Below are positions 50,492 to 53,958 of a DNA stretch of 53,958 bases, in pieces. The notes beneath the pieces were generated by a model. The model worked only from the letters and a program-made list of their open reading frames with translations, ran no database searches and was not told where the DNA came from. The position numbers were made by a program, and so were the translations under genes. Origin of the DNA: Chloroflexota bacterium (GTDB lineage: Bacteria; Chloroflexota; Anaerolineae; 4572-78; J111). Positions within the stretch are counted from its first letter, which is position 1. Each line of letters begins with the position of its first letter. Where the stretch lies: assembly GCA_016860845.1 (NCBI GenBank), contig BOKF01000058.1:1-53958 (forward strand), written 5' to 3'.

Positions 50492-50731
50492 TTGGCGGCA
50501 AAAACCCCGGAAGCCAACGATTCACCGTCCCCGCGCTCACACTTGTTCACAGTGCGGCTGTGGTTGGAAGAGCTAGGCCACGGCCAAACCGAATGGCGCG
50601 GCCAGGTTCAGCACGTTCTCAGCGGGGAAAGCCGTTATTTTCGGAATTGGGCGAGCCTGCTCGCTTTTCTCCAGGAGATGGTGTCGGGCGATGGAGCAGG
50701 GTCTCAAGATGAGACCCCGATAGAACGCTGA
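50492..50731 (+). CDS. Small conserved-looking protein after the BTAD regulator
   Basis: The start is TTG at 50492 preceded by AAAGGCAGG. The 79-residue product has a compact core, FTVRLWLEELGHGQTEWRGQ then VQHVLSGESRYFRNWASLLAFL. The alternation of strands and helix suggests a small alpha/beta domain. I do not recognise a named family. It is 164 bases downstream of the regulator on the same strand, so the two may work together. Confidence 0.68.
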   Translation: MAAKTPEANDSPSPRSHLFTVRLWLEELGHGQTEWRGQVQHVLSGESRYFRNWASLLAFLQEMVSGDGAGSQDETPIER

Positions 50732-50843
50732 TACCGCTGATGAACCCGCAGATAAACGCCGATCTACACCGTCCCGGCGTCCTACGGGATAAAAAATTTC
50801 TGCGAAAATCAGCGTTAATCAGCGTCATCTGCGGTCTATTATG
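50727..50843. repeat. Intergenic inverted repeat (GCTGATAACGCTGAT family)
   Basis: GAACGCTGATACCGCTGATG, AACCCGCAGATAAACGCCGA are answered by AATCAGCGTTAATCAGCGTC and ATCTGCGG. Variants of this repeat are very common between genes of environmental bacteria. It fills the gap before the zinc-ribbon kinase. Confidence 0.75.
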
Positions 50844-50880
50844 AAAAGTTGCGCCTGGCGTAATCTATGAGGACCAAGCT

Positions 50881-51522
50881 ATGTTCAATATCTGCTACAA
50901 TTGCGGCGAATACAGGGTAGACAAGATCATCGAGCCAGGCGGCCCCTATGCTGTTTGCCCGGTATGCGGACACCAACACCCTTTTCGCCAACTGCCGCTG
51001 CTGATTGTCGCCGGAGCTAGCGGTGCCGGGAAATCGGCGGCGGGCCAAAGACTGCTGGGGAAAATAGAGGAAGTTGTTTTGCTGGAAGGCGACCTGTTAT
51101 GGCGGCCCGAGTTCAACCGCTCAAAGGTAGGCCATCACGACTTTTTTGAAACCTGGCTGCGTGTTTGCAAAAATGTAGCCCAGGCCGGGCGGCCGGTGGT
51201 CTTGTTCAATGCCGGGGCGATCCCAGAGAATGTTGAGCCGTGTGTGGAACGGCGCTACTTCTCCGAGATCCACTACCTGGCCCTGGTGTGTGACGATGAC
51301 CTGTTGGCGGAGCGGCTGCAAAAGCGCTCGAACTGGCGCGGGTTCGACGACCCGGCGGTCATTGAGCGGAACATTGAGTTCAATCGCTGGTTCAAGGAGA
51401 ACGCGAACCAGACCAACCCGCCGCTTGAACTGCTCGATACCAGTAGCGTCTCGGTGGAGGAGACGGCCCATAAGGTGGCGGGGTGGATTCGGGGGAAGGT
51501 GGGCAGGTTTGGCGGTGGATAG
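50881..51522 (+). CDS. Zinc-ribbon P-loop nucleoside-kinase-like protein
   Basis: Residues 1-35 form a zinc ribbon (CYNCG and CPVCG). The rest is a P-loop kinase fold with Walker A GASGAGKSAAG, an LLEGDLLWRPE strand with an acid in place for a base, and a basic LID-like ERLQKRSNWRGF. The pattern resembles AAA_33 and nucleoside or shikimate kinase-like families. The substrate is unknown. The ribbon-kinase fusion is uncommon. Confidence 0.8.
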   Translation: MFNICYNCGEYRVDKIIEPGGPYAVCPVCGHQHPFRQLPLLIVAGASGAGKSAAGQRLLGKIEEVVLLEGDLLWRPEFNRSKVGHHDFFETWLRVCKNVAQAGRPVVLFNAGAIPENVEPCVERRYFSEIHYLALVCDDDLLAERLQKRSNWRGFDDPAVIERNIEFNRWFKENANQTNPPLELLDTSSVSVEETAHKVAGWIRGKVGRFGGG

Positions 51523-51687
51523 AGTACCGACCTGATCGAATACTTTTTTATTTCGACGGCTACATCCCTGTGGAAATAGGGAAGTTATTTAAGTATTAGA
51601 TAGAAACACACATCAGTTAGCTGGGTCATATGTGGGTAAACCTTGTGGTATCGTCAGTTTACAGCGCGCCAAAAAAGAAGGTCAAAG

Positions 51688-53853
51688 ATGGGACTCACAG
51701 AAAATAATCAGCTTCATCTTAGACAGGGGCGTTACATTCTTGCCCTTGTTCTCGCTTGCTGTGCCCTGCTTCTATTTTCACCCGTAGCTTACGCAGATGG
51801 TCCAGATGGCAAAAGTGGAGTAACCCCAAACACCATTTCACTTCCTTCGGGTCCAGGTTCTATCGAAGGGCTGGGCGAGTCCTTTCAACCCACGTTGAAT
51901 ACAGGGACAGCCAAATACCAGATCGCACTTATGCTCCCCCCAGGCACAGCCGGGAACACCCCTAACTTGGCGCTCAGATATGATGGAGGCGGGAGTGATG
52001 GCACATTAGGCTTTGGCTGGCTGATTGAAATCCCCTATATTCAGCGGCAGAGCGATAAAGGCATTCCCCGGTATGTGGAAAAGAACAATGATCAAGATGA
52101 TGACCTCGATGGGGAAAAGGATGAACCTGATGAGATTGACACATTCATCGATGAGTCTCGCGAAGAATTGGTGGCGGGCACAGACGGGTATTACTTCCGC
52201 AAGAACGAGAGCACGTTCATCCGCTATCATCGGGTCGGTGAACATTGGACAGGTACCCTTCCTGATGGCACCGTCATGGAGTTTGGGGTAACTGCCAGTG
52301 CCCGCGTATCAGATGAGGCAACCGGTCGGATTTACCGTTGGATGTTGGAGCGTAGCACCGACCCAAACGGCAATACGATCATCTACTCCTATAAGTCATT
52401 CGACGGGACAGAAAACATCAACCAGAAGTACCTGTCGGCAATCACCTATGGTGCTGGCGCCCCTCCGTGGGAGAATTTCCATTTTGTCACTTTCAAGTAT
52501 GAAGATCGCTCTGATTGGTTTGAAGACGGGCGGTCCGGGTTTCTCGTTCGTACCGGCAAGCGAATTGAAGAAATAGTGATTGGCACTCAAGGGCCTGATC
52601 TCCCTAAGCACTTATCCGGTGATTTCAATAATGATGGTCAAACGGATTACCTCAATCGGAAGTACCAACTTAAGTACAAAGGGCATCCGCACTGGTCTCT
52701 TCTGACATCAGTCACCTGGATTGGCGCTGACGGCACAAGTAGATATCCACCCACGGTTCTACGGTATACAACTCCAGTTCTCACAGATGAGATATCAGTA
52801 ACTGGCCATATCCGCAGCTCGGAAAACGCTCCGCCGAGAGTAATGGATAATGAGTTAGTAGACCTGGTGGATCTCAACGGTGATGCCTTGCCCGATATTC
52901 TCGAGACTCGGCAGTCTCCTGACCCTCACAAAGCTTATCTTAATTTAGGTGAAAAAAGCCTGGGGGACAGCAAAGAAATTGAATGGAAAAGCTTCGACTA
53001 TATTTCCGGTGATAGTCGAGCCGACTCTATCAACCTGGAGCGCAGTTCTGGTGCCATTGCCCACTTGGCCGATATGGATGCGGATGGGCTTGCAGATCTT
53101 GTCTACGAAGACGACGTTGGGAACAAAGTTTATTATTTTAGAAATCAGTCGAACGTAAGCTGGGCGAATCGTCGTGAAATGAATACGGCAAGCTCTGCAC
53201 CGCCTTCTCCCTTCGGCACAGAGCACGTCAAGACCGCTGACTTAGATTTCAATAAGCACATTGACATCATCCAGAGTATCCATGTCGGCAATGGGGTCAG
53301 GTACCGAGTCTGGTTCAATTTGGGCGACGGTCGTTTTTCAGCGATGAAACTCACTACTCCTGCTTTAGGCTTTATGCTGTCCGATCCAGGGGTGCATATT
53401 GCTGACATCAATGGTGACCGCGTGCCAGACATCGCGCGGGTAAGACCTAACAAACTTGAAGTAACTGTTGGAATAGGACACGGGAATTTCGCAGAATCGG
53501 TATCAGTACTTTTGCCAGACAACTACACCCTTGATTTCCTACAGGTTGAGAAGGCGCAGCTTCAAGATATTAATGGAGATGGTCTGGCCGATCTGGTGAT
53601 TGAACGGGCGACAAATGACGAGCTGTGGTACTGGATCAATCTGGGAAACTATTCCTTAGATCCCATGCGAAAAATCTCCGATATGCCTGCTGCTCATGGC
53701 CTTAACCGGGCAACACGTTGGGCGGATCTAAATGGGAATGGTACGACAGATCTGGTTTATGCCGATCAAAGCTCGGCCTCCAGAATTGAAGTAATAGATA
53801 TTGGAGAACTCCTGGAAAGCGTTCCTAGCCCCAATACTTTTCAAATAAGGTGA
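51688..53853 (+). CDS. Secreted SpvB/FG-GAP protein, apparently truncated
   Basis: From ATG 51688 the protein has 721 residues, beginning with a signal peptide (about 12-36). Residues about 45-300 match the SpvB N-terminal domain of Tc-toxin/RHS-like proteins (ISLPSGPGSIEGLGESFQP, LALRYDGGGSDGTLGFGW). They are followed by six FG-GAP/VCBS-type calcium-binding repeats (DLNGDALPDI, DMDADGLADLV, DINGDRVPDIA, DINGDGLADLV, DLNGNGTTDLV). Family members normally continue past a PN-x-L segment into TcdB-middle and RHS domains and exceed 2000 residues. Here the chain stops right after VPSPNTFQIR. The stop overlaps a short open frame. A disruption (insertion, rearrangement or assembly join) is likely. 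Confidence 0.85.
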   Translation: MGLTENNQLHLRQGRYILALVLACCALLLFSPVAYADGPDGKSGVTPNTISLPSGPGSIEGLGESFQPTLNTGTAKYQIALMLPPGTAGNTPNLALRYDGGGSDGTLGFGWLIEIPYIQRQSDKGIPRYVEKNNDQDDDLDGEKDEPDEIDTFIDESREELVAGTDGYYFRKNESTFIRYHRVGEHWTGTLPDGTVMEFGVTASARVSDEATGRIYRWMLERSTDPNGNTIIYSYKSFDGTENINQKYLSAITYGAGAPPWENFHFVTFKYEDRSDWFEDGRSGFLVRTGKRIEEIVIGTQGPDLPKHLSGDFNNDGQTDYLNRKYQLKYKGHPHWSLLTSVTWIGADGTSRYPPTVLRYTTPVLTDEISVTGHIRSSENAPPRVMDNELVDLVDLNGDALPDILETRQSPDPHKAYLNLGEKSLGDSKEIEWKSFDYISGDSRADSINLERSSGAIAHLADMDADGLADLVYEDDVGNKVYYFRNQSNVSWANRREMNTASSAPPSPFGTEHVKTADLDFNKHIDIIQSIHVGNGVRYRVWFNLGDGRFSAMKLTTPALGFMLSDPGVHIADINGDRVPDIARVRPNKLEVTVGIGHGNFAESVSVLLPDNYTLDFLQVEKAQLQDINGDGLADLVIERATNDELWYWINLGNYSLDPMRKISDMPAAHGLNRATRWADLNGNGTTDLVYADQSSASRIEVIDIGELLESVPSPNTFQIR

Positions 53854-53958
53854 TGAGGCAGCTTCTTGAGGTATACTTTTTGATTGACGAGATCAAAAAA
53901 GGAACCAAAGGAGAGCTACCCCATCGGCTACAGGTTACGCGAGATAGAAGCAGAAAGC
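53853..53958 (+). CDS. Partial open frame at the window edge
   Basis: An ATG overlaps the TGA of the SpvB gene (TGATG), with AATAAGG just upstream, and the frame stays open for 35 codons to the window edge. The start MRQLLEVYFLIDEIKKGTKG recalls N-termini of some IS982-like transposases, but this is a weak impression from a short fragment. Confidence 0.35.
   Translation, partial: MRQLLEVYFLIDEIKKGTKGELPHRLQVTRDRSRK

Noticed and set aside
53851..53856. Selenocysteine readthrough of the TGA ending the SpvB gene, suggested by selA
   Set aside because: A second in-frame TGA follows immediately and the sequence beyond does not resemble the family.

Overview
The window looks like a chromosomal origin region of a member of the Chloroflexota, most likely the Anaerolineae/Caldilineae side. 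This is inferred from gene content, not from a marker-gene search. The clues are Thr-Pro-repeat surface proteins, a BTAD/NB-ARC/TPR giant regulator, an EAD-TIR protein, 'TGH..F..GG' repeat lipoproteins, RNase J, and the arrangement around dnaA. There is no rRNA, no CRISPR array and no complete insertion sequence. One tRNA gene, tRNA-Leu(CAA), is present.

Layout. 1-6.4 kb: an alpha/beta hydrolase that lacks its nucleophile, two response-regulator proteins, signal peptidase I, and rpsO-pnp. 6.7-14 kb: an EAD-TIR protein, a sugar nucleotidyltransferase, alanine dehydrogenase, an aminotransferase, a membrane glycosyltransferase and Pcm. 14.3-22.8 kb: a surface metallopeptidase-like protein, a Trm112-like protein, and four consecutive minus-strand genes for single-pass proteins. 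Those four share a Thr-Pro stalk and a related C-terminal Ig-like domain; the last one transcribed also carries four cyclic-nucleotide-binding-like domains in the cytoplasm. 23-26 kb: tRNA-Leu, an ECF sigma factor with a membrane anti-sigma-like partner, and a REC-Roadblock protein. 26-29 kb: rsmI, a zinc-ribbon protein, selA and a small membrane protein.

Origin. 29.3-35.4 kb holds dnaA and dnaN, both on the minus strand, with csp and RNase J inserted between them on the plus strand. DnaA-box clusters lie on both sides of dnaA, which suggests a bipartite oriC. A perfect 16-bp parS site lies at 37601-37616, about 6-8 kb away. 35.5-41 kb: a surface protein with a sortase-like tail, then polysaccharide genes (methyltransferase, polyprenyl glycosylphosphotransferase, GT2) and a double-GNAT protein. 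41-47 kb: a lipoprotein, a VapBC45-like toxin-antitoxin pair, small zinc-ribbon and membrane proteins, a CoaE-GNAT fusion, an ABC-F ATPase and a NUDIX hydrolase. 47-54 kb: the BTAD/NB-ARC/TPR regulator, a small companion protein, a zinc-ribbon P-loop kinase, and a secreted SpvB/FG-GAP protein that stops where its family normally continues.

The two most unusual signals are these. First, more than a dozen intergenic spaces carry 'word' tracts: short tandem words of 5-11 nt, usually followed by the same words in reverse complement. The words differ from place to place, but distant tracts share vocabularies. Second, there is the membrane-anchored Thr-Pro-stalk paralog cluster with a shared helical domain I cannot assign. 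Start codons were moved from the longest open frame where a ribosome binding site or promoter argued for it, and each entry says so.
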